Shown: positions 1-8,486 of the stretch, piece after piece
How positions within the stretch are numbered: the stretch's first letter is position 1
Layout: the number at the start of each line of letters is the position of its first letter
Assembly: GCA_026988115.1 (NCBI GenBank)
Contig: JALSLV010000111.1
Coordinates: 1-64,000 of the forward strand
Reading direction: 5' to 3'
Length of the DNA: 64,000 nt
Source of the DNA: Lysobacterales bacterium
Lineage (GTDB): Bacteria; Pseudomonadota; Gammaproteobacteria; Xanthomonadales; Marinicellaceae
Notes under the pieces: model-generated
Database searches by the model: none
What the model saw: the letters and a program-made list of their open reading frames with translations, nothing else
Told to the model about the DNA's origin: nothing
Program-made: the position numbers and the translations under genes

Positions 1-600
1 GAAGAACGATCAAAACAACCAACACGTCTTGAACAACAATCATTAGGCATGACAATAACAGCGATGTTATCGGACTTGCCAAAAGCATGTGATATTGGAA
101 CAAAAAAAAATTCTAAGGGTTATAAAACCAGTTGGCAAGGCTATAAATTACACATTGATTCATCTGATACGGGTATACCAGTTAACTGCATTTTAACCTC
201 AGCATCGGTTCATGATTCACAAGTTGCCATACCTCTTGGGACAATAACAGCTCAGCGTATTACCAACCTATACGACTTAATGGACGCAGCATATGATTCG
301 CCCAAAATCAAAGAACACAGTCAATCATTAGGCCATGTACCCATAATCGATACAAGGCCCAAAAGAGGACAAAAAGCAGAACATGAAAATGAACTTAAAG
401 CTAAAAGAGAATCCAATTACAAGACATCACAAATGCTTCGTTACAATCAACGAAGTAGTGTCGAACGACTTAATGGTCGATTGAAAGACGAATTTAATGC
501 AAGGATGGTTCGAGTAAAAGGTCACGCTAAAGTTATGAGTCATCTCATGTTTGGCATTGTCGCTTTAACTGTTGATCAACTGATGAAGCTTTTAGAATGA
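1..600 (+). CDS. IS4-type DDE transposase, C-terminal part (cut by window edge)
   Basis: The reading frame is open from base 1, so this is the 3' part of a transposase gene whose start lies left of the window; the first ATG at 49 is internal. The protein contains the IS4-family C-terminal signature Y-x2-R-x3-E-x6-K (YNQRSSVERLNGRLK), which supplies the catalytic glutamate, and an upstream aspartate in LYDLMDAAYDS that fits the second catalytic residue. The block around KTSWQGYKLHID is the usual beta-strand insertion of DDE_Tnp_1 proteins. The first catalytic Asp is out of view, so it cannot be said whether the element is intact. It is probably an insertion beside the pilin locus. I did not recognise a terminal inverted repeat downstream. 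Confidence 0.85.
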   Translation, partial: EERSKQPTRLEQQSLGMTITAMLSDLPKACDIGTKKNSKGYKTSWQGYKLHIDSSDTGIPVNCILTSASVHDSQVAIPLGTITAQRITNLYDLMDAAYDSPKIKEHSQSLGHVPIIDTRPKRGQKAEHENELKAKRESNYKTSQMLRYNQRSSVERLNGRLKDEFNARMVRVKGHAKVMSHLMFGIVALTVDQLMKLLE

Positions 601-833
601 CGAAGAATTCATTAAAAATTACATTAATTTCTGTATCAAAATCATACAGAATGTATTTCTACGTTTGTATAAACGTATTTTTAACTAAAACAAGAGTTTT
701 TCCATGCGCTGACGATTTTTAAAGCTGGATTATTGAAAAAAATCGCAAATGGATGAAAATGTGAATATATTAACCAAGTTCATAATTAGTTATGAATATG
801 GCTCATAAGTGAAAAATTATAAGGTGGATGCAT
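601..833. other. Intergenic region between transposase and first pilin gene
   Basis: AT-rich non-coding stretch. It should hold the right end of the insertion element and the promoter of the first pilin gene. I see a short inverted repeat around 649-685 (TACGTTTGTATAAACGTA) and a ribosome binding site AAGGTGG at 821-827. No convincing sigma-54 promoter (GG-N10-GC), common before pilA genes, was found by eye. Confidence 0.4.
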
Positions 834-1256
834 ATGAAACAGAGAAATAAAGGTTTTACATTAATAGAATTAATGATTGTTATTGCAATCATTGGAATCT
901 TAATGGCGTATGCAATTCCTGCTTATAGAAATTATGCAGTTAGAGCTCGTGCTGGAGAAGCGATAGCAATTGCTTCAGCAGCAAAACAAGGAGTCAGTGA
1001 ATCATATAGTAGTAACGCAATTATGCCTACTTCAAATTCTCTTGCAGGTATTGGATTAAATACTGATATTAGTGGCGAGAATGTTGCGTCTGTAACCGTT
1101 GGAACAGGAGGTCTTATAACTGTGTTGTTTAATACTAATGACGCTGTTTTAAATGGTAACAGTGTTTTTTTGACACCCAGTACGGTGGGTGGCGCTATCA
1201 AATGGAGATGTTCATCTGATTTGGATGATATTTATATGCCGACTTCATGTAGATAG
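834..1256 (+). CDS. pilA: Type IV major pilin (first of two tandem copies)
   Basis: Type IV prepilin. A short positively charged leader (MKQRNKG) is followed by the processing site G^FTLIE, with the conserved Glu5 of the mature protein, and then a hydrophobic N-terminal helix ([19 protein letters not shown]). It should be cut and N-methylated by PilD and assembled into a pilus. The mature part is short, about 133 residues, and ends with a cysteine pair (RCSS...TSCR) that forms the usual C-terminal disulfide loop. I chose the ATG at 834 over the ATG at 828 because AAGGTGG at 821-827 abuts 828 but lies at normal spacing from 834. A second pilin gene follows. The helix and C-terminal loop are nearly identical in the two, while the middle has diverged. 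Confidence 0.88.
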   Translation: MKQRNKGFTLIELMIVIAIIGILMAYAIPAYRNYAVRARAGEAIAIASAAKQGVSESYSSNAIMPTSNSLAGIGLNTDISGENVASVTVGTGGLITVLFNTNDAVLNGNSVFLTPSTVGGAIKWRCSSDLDDIYMPTSCR

Positions 1257-1548
1257 GAAAATTTAAGGAAGTTTATTTTATCAATGCGTTGAAATTTTTT
1301 GCCTTAAAGAATTAATCCCATCTTATTACTTAATCAAGCTGATATTGACAAATTTTGTCAAAAAAAAGAAACATTATGTTACAATTTTAAAGAAATTAAT
1401 TAAAAACAGTTTCACCAATAAAATATTCCCTTAAACAAACAAAAATAATGGTAATGCCAATAGGAACACGCATAATGGAAACATGGGCAGGCAGAGAAAT
1501 TATTTAATTCTTTGAATGTTAATAATTTATTTTAAATGAGGTAATAAT

Positions 1549-1977
1549 ATGAAAAATCAAAAAAGACAAGCGGGTTTTACTCTAATCGAATTAATGATTG
1601 TAATCGCGATTATTGGTATTTTAATGGCTTATGCAATTCCTGCATACAGAGACTATACTGTTCGTGCAAAAGCAGGTGAAGGTATGGCAATTGCAGCTGC
1701 AGCTAAGCAAGCGGTAAGTGAAACCTATATTAGTGAAGGCACTATGCCAACAAATAATGCAGATGCTGGAATAGGTACAAATACAGACATTAATGGTGCA
1801 AATGTTACTTCTGTAACAGTTGGGGCTAATGGCTTAATTACAGTTTTATTTAATGGTAATGATGCTGTTTTATCAGGAAAGAATGTATTTTTAACTCCTA
1901 GTACAGTGGGTGGCGCTATTAAATGGAGATGTTCTTCTGATTTAGCTGATCAATATATGCCAAATACGTGTAGATAA
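1549..1977 (+). CDS. pilA: Type IV major pilin (second of two tandem copies)
   Basis: Second prepilin of the pair: leader MKNQKRQAG^F, Glu5, an N-terminal helix matching the first pilin, and a C-terminal Cys pair (RCSS...NTCR). It has 142 residues. Its start is supported by TGAGGT about 8 bases before the ATG. The paralogues share the tract [14 protein letters not shown], so the duplication is fairly recent or kept similar by gene conversion; differences cluster in the surface-exposed middle. A strong terminator follows directly, and the next gene is a membrane glycosyltransferase. This arrangement resembles pilin loci whose downstream gene glycosylates the pilin. Which copy is the main structural pilin cannot be told from sequence. 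Confidence 0.88.
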   Translation: MKNQKRQAGFTLIELMIVIAIIGILMAYAIPAYRDYTVRAKAGEGMAIAAAAKQAVSETYISEGTMPTNNADAGIGTNTDINGANVTSVTVGANGLITVLFNGNDAVLSGKNVFLTPSTVGGAIKWRCSSDLADQYMPNTCR

Positions 1978-2001
1978 TATTTAGTTTAATATTAAATAAA
2001 T

Positions 2002-2041
2002 AAAACTCTAATCCTCTTAGTTATGGATTAGAGTTTTTTTT
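2002..2041 (+). terminator. Rho-independent terminator after the second pilin gene
   Basis: A perfect 13-bp stem (2002-2014 with 2025-2037, AAAACTCTAATCC paired with GGATTAGAGTTTT), a 10-base loop and a T run to 2041. The T run touches the start codon of the next gene at 2042, so that gene is expressed only by readthrough or from an internal promoter. Confidence 0.92.
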
Positions 2042-3934
2042 ATGATGAAAAGAAATAAAAATCTCAAATACCTGTTTGCTTTTATTCTAATATCACTTGG
2101 ATTTGCACTGTATTACCCTGCATTATCTGGTGGGTTTATGATGGATGATGAAAACAGTTTATCAAAACTAAGAGTATTTAATGATGAGATAACTTTTGAT
2201 AAATTGAAATGGTACCTAGGAAGTGCCAAAACAGGACCATTATACCGACCTATTTCAGTTCTTTCGTTTCTCTTTGATGGAACAAATTGGCCAACTGAGG
2301 CTTATTCTTTTAAATTGACAAACCTTGTTATTCATTTGATAAATGGATTTCTTCTGTTTTTTTTAATTCTTGGTATTTTTAGTCAATCTAACAAATATAA
2401 AAATGATGCATTATTTATAGCATTTATTGCAGCGTCTTTATGGTTATTTCACCCTTTTTTAGTTTCTACCGTAATGTATGTAGTGCAAAGAATGGTGCTA
2501 TTATCTGCACTGTTTATACTATTAGGCTTAATATTCTATATGAAGGGAAGGGTAATTTACCAAAAGAGCCAAAATAAAAAAAGTATTTTCTATTTAATGC
2601 TAGGTATGTTCGTAATGCCTGTTTTATCTGTTTTAAGTAAAGAAAATGGCATTTTACTTATTTATATTATTGCATTAGTTGAACTCTTTATATGTCAAAA
2701 ATTTCTTGGGTTTAAGCCCTTATCTAAAAACCTTAAAATACTAATAATATACCTTCCTGTATCCTTATTATCACTGGCTTTAATGTATAAAATTCCAAGT
2801 TTTATAGAGTCTTATCGACTTCGCTTGTTTACGTTAGATGAAAGGCTATTAACACAATTAAGGGCAATAACAAATTATTTATATAACACCTTTATACCAA
2901 AATATTTTACACGAGGGGTTTATACAGACAGCTTTACTGTGTCCAAGGGATTGTTTGAACCTATCTCCACATTTTATTCATTGTTGTTTATAGGTTCTTT
3001 GCTTGCATTTGCTTGGATTAAAAGAAACTCATTGCCTTTAATTAGCTTTGCACTGTTTTTCTTTTTTGTTGCTCACAGCATGGAATCAACGCTAATACCT
3101 CTAGAGTTATATTATGAGCATAGAAATTATATTCCTATGCTATTTATATTCATTCCTTTGGTTTTGGGACTTAATTGGTTAAAAAATCGCAATAACATGT
3201 ATTTAATAGTTAGTCTCTTTATAGTTTTGATAGTGAGTTTTAATACCTATTTGAGAGCAAATTTATGGGGTGATAATGTTAAATTACATATAGCTACTAT
3301 GAATAAATACCCTTATTCAGTTAGAGCCAGAATATTAACGATTATCGAGTACCAAAAACAAGGAAATGTGAAGAAGGTATTTAAATTATTAGAAGATGGT
3401 ATTAAATTAACTAACAGTTTAGATTTAAAATTTAATCAACTAAATTTATTATGTCAATACGGCATATTAAAAAGAGAATATATTGATTTGCTTTTAAATG
3501 AAAAGTCTCAATTGAAATTAGGTAGAAACCAGATAGTCTCTTATGGGCAATTAGTTTATAATTTACTTGATAATAAGTGCGGTTTAGAAAATAACTTAAG
3601 TGCAGCTTCGCAATTAGTGAACTACTTAGAAATCAATAGTTTTGAAACACCTCAAGAGAAAAAACCTTTAACTTATTTCTTTAAGGCTAAATTAGCTTAT
3701 GCAAATGAAGATTACAATGGAACTAAAGATTTATTTATTCAATCTTTTAAAATTAATCATGATTATAGTAATCTATTTCTTATAATTGATGACTTTATAA
3801 AACTAAAAAAGTATAGTTATGCTAAAGAGTTATACTCTATTGGTTTAAAACAATACGAGGTTGATTTTAAGTATTCCATTGATTGGTTTAACTATCGAGA
3901 GAATTTTAACGAATTAAGAGAGAAGTTGATTTAA
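2042..3934 (+). CDS. GT-C-type membrane glycosyltransferase, candidate pilin glycosyltransferase
   Basis: A 630-residue polytopic membrane protein. After a first membrane helix (about residues 9-29) comes GGFMMDDE, matching the acidic first-loop motif of GT-C enzymes (TMTC/PMT-like), and then PLYRPISVLSF, also typical of that family. About ten membrane helices fill residues 1-420. The last 200 residues are soluble and helical, TPR-like. GT-C enzymes transfer a sugar from a polyprenyl-phosphate donor to protein on the outer face of the membrane. The position right after the pilins and right before a polyprenyl-phosphate sugar synthase-like GT2 suggests pilin glycosylation, comparable in logic to TfpW; this is inference. 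The start codon lies against the pilin terminator and has no Shine-Dalgarno sequence. ATG at 2045 is an equal alternative. Confidence 0.75.
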   Translation: MMKRNKNLKYLFAFILISLGFALYYPALSGGFMMDDENSLSKLRVFNDEITFDKLKWYLGSAKTGPLYRPISVLSFLFDGTNWPTEAYSFKLTNLVIHLINGFLLFFLILGIFSQSNKYKNDALFIAFIAASLWLFHPFLVSTVMYVVQRMVLLSALFILLGLIFYMKGRVIYQKSQNKKSIFYLMLGMFVMPVLSVLSKENGILLIYIIALVELFICQKFLGFKPLSKNLKILIIYLPVSLLSLALMYKIPSFIESYRLRLFTLDERLLTQLRAITNYLYNTFIPKYFTRGVYTDSFTVSKGLFEPISTFYSLLFIGSLLAFAWIKRNSLPLISFALFFFFVAHSMESTLIPLELYYEHRNYIPMLFIFIPLVLGLNWLKNRNNMYLIVSLFIVLIVSFNTYLRANLWGDNVKLHIATMNKYPYSVRARILTIIEYQKQGNVKKVFKLLEDGIKLTNSLDLKFNQLNLLCQYGILKREYIDLLLNEKSQLKLGRNQIVSYGQLVYNLLDNKCGLENNLSAASQLVNYLEINSFETPQEKKPLTYFFKAKLAYANEDYNGTKDLFIQSFKINHDYSNLFLIIDDFIKLKKYSYAKELYSIGLKQYEVDFKYSIDWFNYRENFNELREKLI

Positions 3935-3938
3935 AAAC

Positions 3939-4802
3939 ATGAAAATTTCAATAATTATACCCGCAAAAAATGAAAAACTTGGTTTATCTAAATTATTACC
4001 TAAATTAAGAACAGTGAAGGGTGTTTTTGAAATAGTCGTTGTTAACGATGGCTCAACGGATTGCACAGAACAAATTTGCCTAGATAATGGTGTTACTGTA
4101 GTGTCTCACCCTTATTCAAAAGGCAATGGTGCTGCAATCAAATCAGGGGCAAGGGCAGCAAAAGGAGAGGTGTTTTTATTTATGGATGCTGATGGTCAGC
4201 ACCAAGTAGAGGATGTTCAAAGGCTTATAAAAGAATATAAAAAAGACCAATTTGATATGATTGTTGGTGCCAGAGGCGGCAAATCTCAAGCATCAGTTGC
4301 ACGTCTGTTTGGTAATGGATTATATAACCGCATTGCATCGTATATGACAGGCCACAAAATTGAAGATTTGACCTCAGGTTTGCGCATTGTAAATGCTCGA
4401 AAATTTAAACAGTTTCTCTATTTGCTGCCTAATGGGTTTTCTTATCCCACAACTTGTACTATGGCGTTTTTTAGAGCGGGCTATTCAGTTAAATATATGT
4501 CAATCTTCACACCTAAAAGAGAAGGCAAAAGTCATATAAATATTTTAAAAGACGGTTCACGCTTCTTTCTTATTATTTTTAAGATTGGGACATTGTATTC
4601 TCCTTTGAAATTGTTTTTTCCAACGAGTTTAGTATTCTTTTTAATGGGTTTTGTCTATTATTTATATACCTATTTTACAGATGGTCGTTTTACCAATATG
4701 GGTGCACTATTGTTTAGTGTTTCAGTTTTAATCTTTTTGTTAGGGTTGGTTTCAGAGCAAATAACTACCCTAATGTACCAAGAAACAGAGAATAATGAAT
4801 AA
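3939..4802 (+). CDS. Family 2 glycosyltransferase, polyprenyl-phosphate sugar synthase type
   Basis: GT-A fold enzyme of 287 residues. The nucleotide-sugar site shows VNDGSTD (about 35-41) and the metal-binding DxD motif DADG (83-86). The catalytic domain is followed by two C-terminal membrane helices (about 220-245 and 250-272), as in dolichol/undecaprenyl-phosphate mannosyl- or glucosyltransferases (DPM1/GtrB type). Such enzymes load a sugar on a lipid phosphate carrier, which is the donor that the GT-C protein encoded immediately upstream would use. The gap between them is only 4 bases, so they are co-translated. The sugar cannot be predicted. The 3' end overlaps the methyltransferase gene by 8 bases. 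Confidence 0.85.
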   Translation: MKISIIIPAKNEKLGLSKLLPKLRTVKGVFEIVVVNDGSTDCTEQICLDNGVTVVSHPYSKGNGAAIKSGARAAKGEVFLFMDADGQHQVEDVQRLIKEYKKDQFDMIVGARGGKSQASVARLFGNGLYNRIASYMTGHKIEDLTSGLRIVNARKFKQFLYLLPNGFSYPTTCTMAFFRAGYSVKYMSIFTPKREGKSHINILKDGSRFFLIIFKIGTLYSPLKLFFPTSLVFFLMGFVYYLYTYFTDGRFTNMGALLFSVSVLIFLLGLVSEQITTLMYQETENNE

Positions 4803-5514
4803 AAAAGATACAAATGAGTTAGATGAAATTCGAGAATTTTATGATTCTGTCTACTACAAATCTATAAAATCAAAAACAGTTAGTAAGAAACATTTGCGTA
4901 GATTAGCCAAAAAACTTAATATTCATTCAGAACAACAAGTTTTAGATGTTGCTTGTGGTGTTGGTGATTGGTTAAAGGTTTGCAAAGAGCGAGACGCCAA
5001 AATTAGTGGTGTAGATATTTCAAACAAAGCAATTAGTTTTTGTAAACAAATATTTTCTGAAGGTACTTTTGTAGCGACACCAGCAGAAAAATTACCTTTT
5101 GAGTCAAATCAGTTTGATGTTATTTCTTGTCTGGGTTCTTTAGAGCATTTTGTTGATCCTATTACTGCACTGAAGGAAATGTATAGAGTCGCTAAAAAGG
5201 ATGCAATATTTTTATTATTAGTTCCAAATGCTGATTTTCTTACACGTAGAATAGGGTTGTTTACTGGCACGTATCAAATTGATGCAAAGGAACATGTAAG
5301 AACTTTACAAGAATGGAAAACTTTATTTGAGAAAGCAGATATTAAGGTAATAAAAAGATGGAAAGATTTGCATGTGTTATCTTGGGATTGGATTTGTTCT
5401 CGAAAGTGGTATAACGTACCTGCGAGAACGCTTCAAGCATTACTATTGACAATATGGCCTCTGAAATGGCAATATCAAGTCAATCATCTTTGCATTAAGA
5501 ATAAGCAGCCTTAG
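4795..5514 (+). CDS. Class I SAM-dependent methyltransferase
   Basis: A 239-residue class I methyltransferase. Motif I is VLDVACGVGDW (about 49-59), followed by the acidic residue of GVDIS and the post-I strand FDVISCLGSLEHF. The fold matches Methyltransf_11/UbiE-like enzymes. It is the third gene of a tightly packed plus-strand unit with the GT-C and GT2 genes, so a role in methylating a glycan or carrier-linked sugar is likely, but the substrate is not visible. The gene converges on the LPG-synthase-like gene, overlapping it tail to tail by 20 bases. Confidence 0.8.
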   Translation: MNKKDTNELDEIREFYDSVYYKSIKSKTVSKKHLRRLAKKLNIHSEQQVLDVACGVGDWLKVCKERDAKISGVDISNKAISFCKQIFSEGTFVATPAEKLPFESNQFDVISCLGSLEHFVDPITALKEMYRVAKKDAIFLLLVPNADFLTRRIGLFTGTYQIDAKEHVRTLQEWKTLFEKADIKVIKRWKDLHVLSWDWICSRKWYNVPARTLQALLLTIWPLKWQYQVNHLCIKNKQP

Positions 5515-6391
5515 TTTTTAATGAAATTAGGTACATAAGGATATCGCCCAATATTGTAATTATTCTTAGTATAAATATTAGAGCTAGCGATACACTTGTA
5601 TCAATTTCATTTGATAGTATTGTTACAAATACAAATTCTCGAATTCCTATTCCTGCGGGTGATCCAGGTACTATATATCCTGCGATGAATGAAATTGTTA
5701 TCACTACAATATATTTTGTTAGGCTAATATATTCAGTTGTATTTAGTAAAAATTGTATAAAATATAATATTAAGCCAAGCATGGCAAAAGAAAAAATATA
5801 AAGCAGTAAAATTGTTAATACAGATTTTATATTTAAAAATCTTTGTTTTTTATTCGTTGGGTAAAACAAGTAAATTAAGATGCTGATTAAAGTTGCTAAA
5901 AATAACACTTTGAAGGCAGTAATATTAATGCCAAGTATGTTGTTTTTATAGTAATTAAAATAACCCAGACTGACTATCATTCCAGCAAAAACAACAAGGA
6001 TTGATTCATAAACTAAACTTTTAGAGCTGTCTAGTATTTTGATTTTAAATTTTTGAGCTAAGTAGACCCTTCCAATTACATGACCAATATTTCCAGGTAA
6101 GTATTTCCCTATCTGAGATATTCCAACTATATAATAAAATATTTTAAATTTAATTTTTGGGTATTGTTTCTTTAGTAAAATCTGCCAAGCTAAAACCAAA
6201 TTGAATTGTGACACTGTATATAACAATAAGCCCAATAGTATAGCAAAGAAAAGAATTTCTCCAGTTAAAAGCTGTTCTATTTTATTGTAATTTTGAATAA
6301 GTGATAAGATGATATAATAGAAAGAAACTAGAGTTAGTAAAAAGCCAATATATTTTGTTGATTCTTTAAGTTTAGATTTCATGGAAAACAT
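5495..6391 (-). CDS. LPG-synthase-like (UPF0104/AglD-type) integral membrane protein
   Basis: A 298-residue protein with about eight membrane helices and the motif VPGSPAGIGIREF (about 240-252), characteristic of the lysylphosphatidylglycerol synthase transmembrane family (PF03706). Members act as flippases or lipid-linked transferases. Those lacking the C-terminal aminoacyl-transfer domain, as here, often sit with glycosyltransferase genes and are thought to help in lipid-linked glycan handling. It overlaps the GT4 gene by 20 bases, so the two form a minus-strand operon converging on the pilin glycosyltransferase cluster. Flipping or transfer of a polyprenyl-linked sugar is inference. Confidence 0.78.
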   Translation of the reverse strand: MFSMKSKLKESTKYIGFLLTLVSFYYIILSLIQNYNKIEQLLTGEILFFAILLGLLLYTVSQFNLVLAWQILLKKQYPKIKFKIFYYIVGISQIGKYLPGNIGHVIGRVYLAQKFKIKILDSSKSLVYESILVVFAGMIVSLGYFNYYKNNILGINITAFKVLFLATLISILIYLFYPTNKKQRFLNIKSVLTILLLYIFSFAMLGLILYFIQFLLNTTEYISLTKYIVVITISFIAGYIVPGSPAGIGIREFVFVTILSNEIDTSVSLALIFILRIITILGDILMYLISLKTKAAYS

Positions 6392-7427
6392 TCATATATT
6401 CTTGATAGATTTTCTCCCATGAAAATCTATTGATAATTATATTATTAATTTTCTGTTTATCTAAATCATGAGATTTTTTTAGGGCTGCTATAAATTCATT
6501 GGTATTTTTCTCTGAAACAAGATAACCTGTAATTCCATTTAATACCGCATCCTTAATTCCTTCAATATTACTTGCAACGACAGGAAGTCCATATAACCCC
6601 GCCTCAAGATTAACAATTCCGAAACCTTCCATGTCGTTCTTGATAGTTATATTAGGAGAAATAAAGCAATCACTCGCAGAAAAGAGAAAACTCTTTTCAT
6701 TATCACTTACTCTTCCTAATAAATAAACCCTATTTGATAGGTTTTTTATTGATATTAGGTGAGCAATTTTATTATATTCTGGTCCGTTTCCTGCTATGAG
6801 GAAAATATCATTAGTGTCTAATTTAGGTATAACATTTTTAATAAACCAATACACTCCTTTCCTTTTAACTAATCTTCCTATTGTAAAAATAATGTTTTTG
6901 TTCTTTAAATTTATTTTAAATCGATCTTTTATAAAGTTTATAGCAGATGGTTTATCAATGATTTGATATTTGTCGGTTTCAACACCAACAGGTATTACTG
7001 AGATATTGCACTTCTTAACACCTCTATTAATTGCTTCACTTGCGGTAGCATCACTAATTGCAACAATAGATTTTAGTTTTGGTAGAAATATTTTTTGCAT
7101 TTTTTGATAGAATAACTTGTCATAAATGACGTCTAAACCATAGATTGTTAAAGTTACTTTTTTACGTAATACCTTTTGGAAAAAATATGCGCAGGCTGAT
7201 AATAGCCCATCTCCAACATAAATAAGGTCTATTTTTTTTGTTAAAACTAAATATGTTCCATAGAGGTACACCCAAGGATAAAACCAAATTAAGTGCTTTG
7301 CATTTTTTGCTAGAATAATGTTATGTAGTTTATGATTCTTTTCTAGTTGTTTATGTAAATTAAATGCATAAGTCTCCATACCTCCAATGTTTGGGGGGAA
7401 TGTTCTTGAGATAAATAATATATTCAC
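6372..7427 (-). CDS. Family 4 glycosyltransferase
   Basis: A 351-residue GT-B fold retaining glycosyltransferase. The N-terminal donor/acceptor loop has PPNIGGMETYA (about 11-21). The C-terminal half has FTIGRLVKRKG and the nucleotide-sugar motif E-x7-E in EGFGIVNLEAGLYGLPVVAS. These are the PF00534/PF13439 hallmarks shared by LPS, exopolysaccharide and phosphatidylinositol mannosyltransferases. It is the first gene of the minus-strand pair with the LPG-synthase-like gene. The substrate is unknown; context suggests surface glycan or pilin glycan assembly. Confidence 0.85.
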   Translation of the reverse strand: MNILFISRTFPPNIGGMETYAFNLHKQLEKNHKLHNIILAKNAKHLIWFYPWVYLYGTYLVLTKKIDLIYVGDGLLSACAYFFQKVLRKKVTLTIYGLDVIYDKLFYQKMQKIFLPKLKSIVAISDATASEAINRGVKKCNISVIPVGVETDKYQIIDKPSAINFIKDRFKINLKNKNIIFTIGRLVKRKGVYWFIKNVIPKLDTNDIFLIAGNGPEYNKIAHLISIKNLSNRVYLLGRVSDNEKSFLFSASDCFISPNITIKNDMEGFGIVNLEAGLYGLPVVASNIEGIKDAVLNGITGYLVSEKNTNEFIAALKKSHDLDKQKINNIIINRFSWEKIYQEYMNVFHEI

Positions 7428-7535
7428 TAAGGGTTGACAATAAATATTAATACAATGGATTATTATATTTGTTTAATTTAGATAACACTATTTATTGCTT
7501 AGTAAATATTCGATTTTGTTAGGTTAATTGGAAAA

Positions 7536-8486
7536 TTATATTTTTGAATTTTGAAAAGCAATTTCCAAATTCCTTCGCCAGCTTTTGTAGCCAATACGCC
7601 TTATGGGTGATCCTTCGGTTTTTTTAAGGAAGGTTTCTTCATCCCACTTCATCAGTTCTTTTATATCGGGTTCGTCAAATTGGTTGCGGGGCAAAAAATC
7701 GGTGACTTTTGAATCGGTTGCAAATTTATTCCAAGGGCAGACCATTTGGCAATCATCACAGCCATAGATGCGGTTGCCGATGGCTTTGTGAAATTCTTTG
7801 GGAATTGGGCCTTTGTGTTCGATTGTGAGGTAAGAAATACAACGGCGTGCATCGACTTGAAAAGGGGCAACTATTGCCTGAGTTGGACAGGCATCTATGC
7901 ACTTTGTGCAGGTTCCGCAGTGGAATGAGGCCTTTTTGCTGATTGGTAATGGGATATTGGTGTAAATTTCACCCAAAAAGAAATAACTGCCAGCCTTTGC
8001 GTTGAGCACATTGCTGTGTTTGCCAATCCATCCAATGCCAGCTTTCTCGGCGATGGCTTTTTCCATAACGGGTGCGGAATCGGTAAAGACACGATAATTA
8101 AAATTCTTGACTTCTGCTTTAATTTTTTCAGCTAAGTTTTTGAGCTTTTTGCGAATGAGTTTGTGGTAATCTCGTCCCATGGCATAACGTGAAATAGCGG
8201 CCTTTTGTGGTTTTTTTAAGACATCTTCATAAGCAATGATGGATTTGTCGAAATAATCAAAACGCAGGGAAATAATTCGGATTGTCTCTTCAACCAGTTC
8301 ATCAGGGTGAGTGCGCATAGAACCATGTTTGTGCATAAAGTCCATTTGCCCATGAAAACCTTTGGCAATCCATTTTTTCAAGTGTCCTTCTGCTTCAGAT
8401 AAATCCACATCCGAAACCCCAACTTGTGAAAAGCCAAGCTCAAGAGCCCAAGTGTTTATTTTTTTTAAAAGGTTTTCGTGATTCAT
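7536..8486 (-). CDS. queG: Epoxyqueuosine reductase
   Basis: QueG carries out the last step of queuosine synthesis, reducing epoxyqueuosine in tRNA to queuosine with cobalamin and two 4Fe-4S clusters. Visible residues are the catalytic-loop Asp in FTDSAPV (about D136), the first cluster CGTCTKCIDACP (C190, C193, C196, C200) and the second cluster CDDCQMVC (C243, C246, C250) plus C216. The length of 316 residues matches the short QueG form without the C-terminal HEAT repeats. It is far from queE/queC (19.7-21.0 kb) but belongs to the same pathway. Its start codon lies exactly at the edge of the 426-bp tandem repeat array that begins at 8481. Confidence 0.95.
   Translation of the reverse strand: MNHENLLKKINTWALELGFSQVGVSDVDLSEAEGHLKKWIAKGFHGQMDFMHKHGSMRTHPDELVEETIRIISLRFDYFDKSIIAYEDVLKKPQKAAISRYAMGRDYHKLIRKKLKNLAEKIKAEVKNFNYRVFTDSAPVMEKAIAEKAGIGWIGKHSNVLNAKAGSYFFLGEIYTNIPLPISKKASFHCGTCTKCIDACPTQAIVAPFQVDARRCISYLTIEHKGPIPKEFHKAIGNRIYGCDDCQMVCPWNKFATDSKVTDFLPRNQFDEPDIKELMKWDEETFLKKTEGSPIRRIGYKSWRRNLEIAFQNSKI

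Noticed and set aside
932-1201. Open frame antisense to the first pilin gene
   Set aside because: It lies fully inside a clear pilin gene and has no start signal; it is a shadow frame.
601-1548. Sigma-54 promoters before the pilin genes
   Set aside because: No GG-N10-GC pair with the right flanks could be found by eye.
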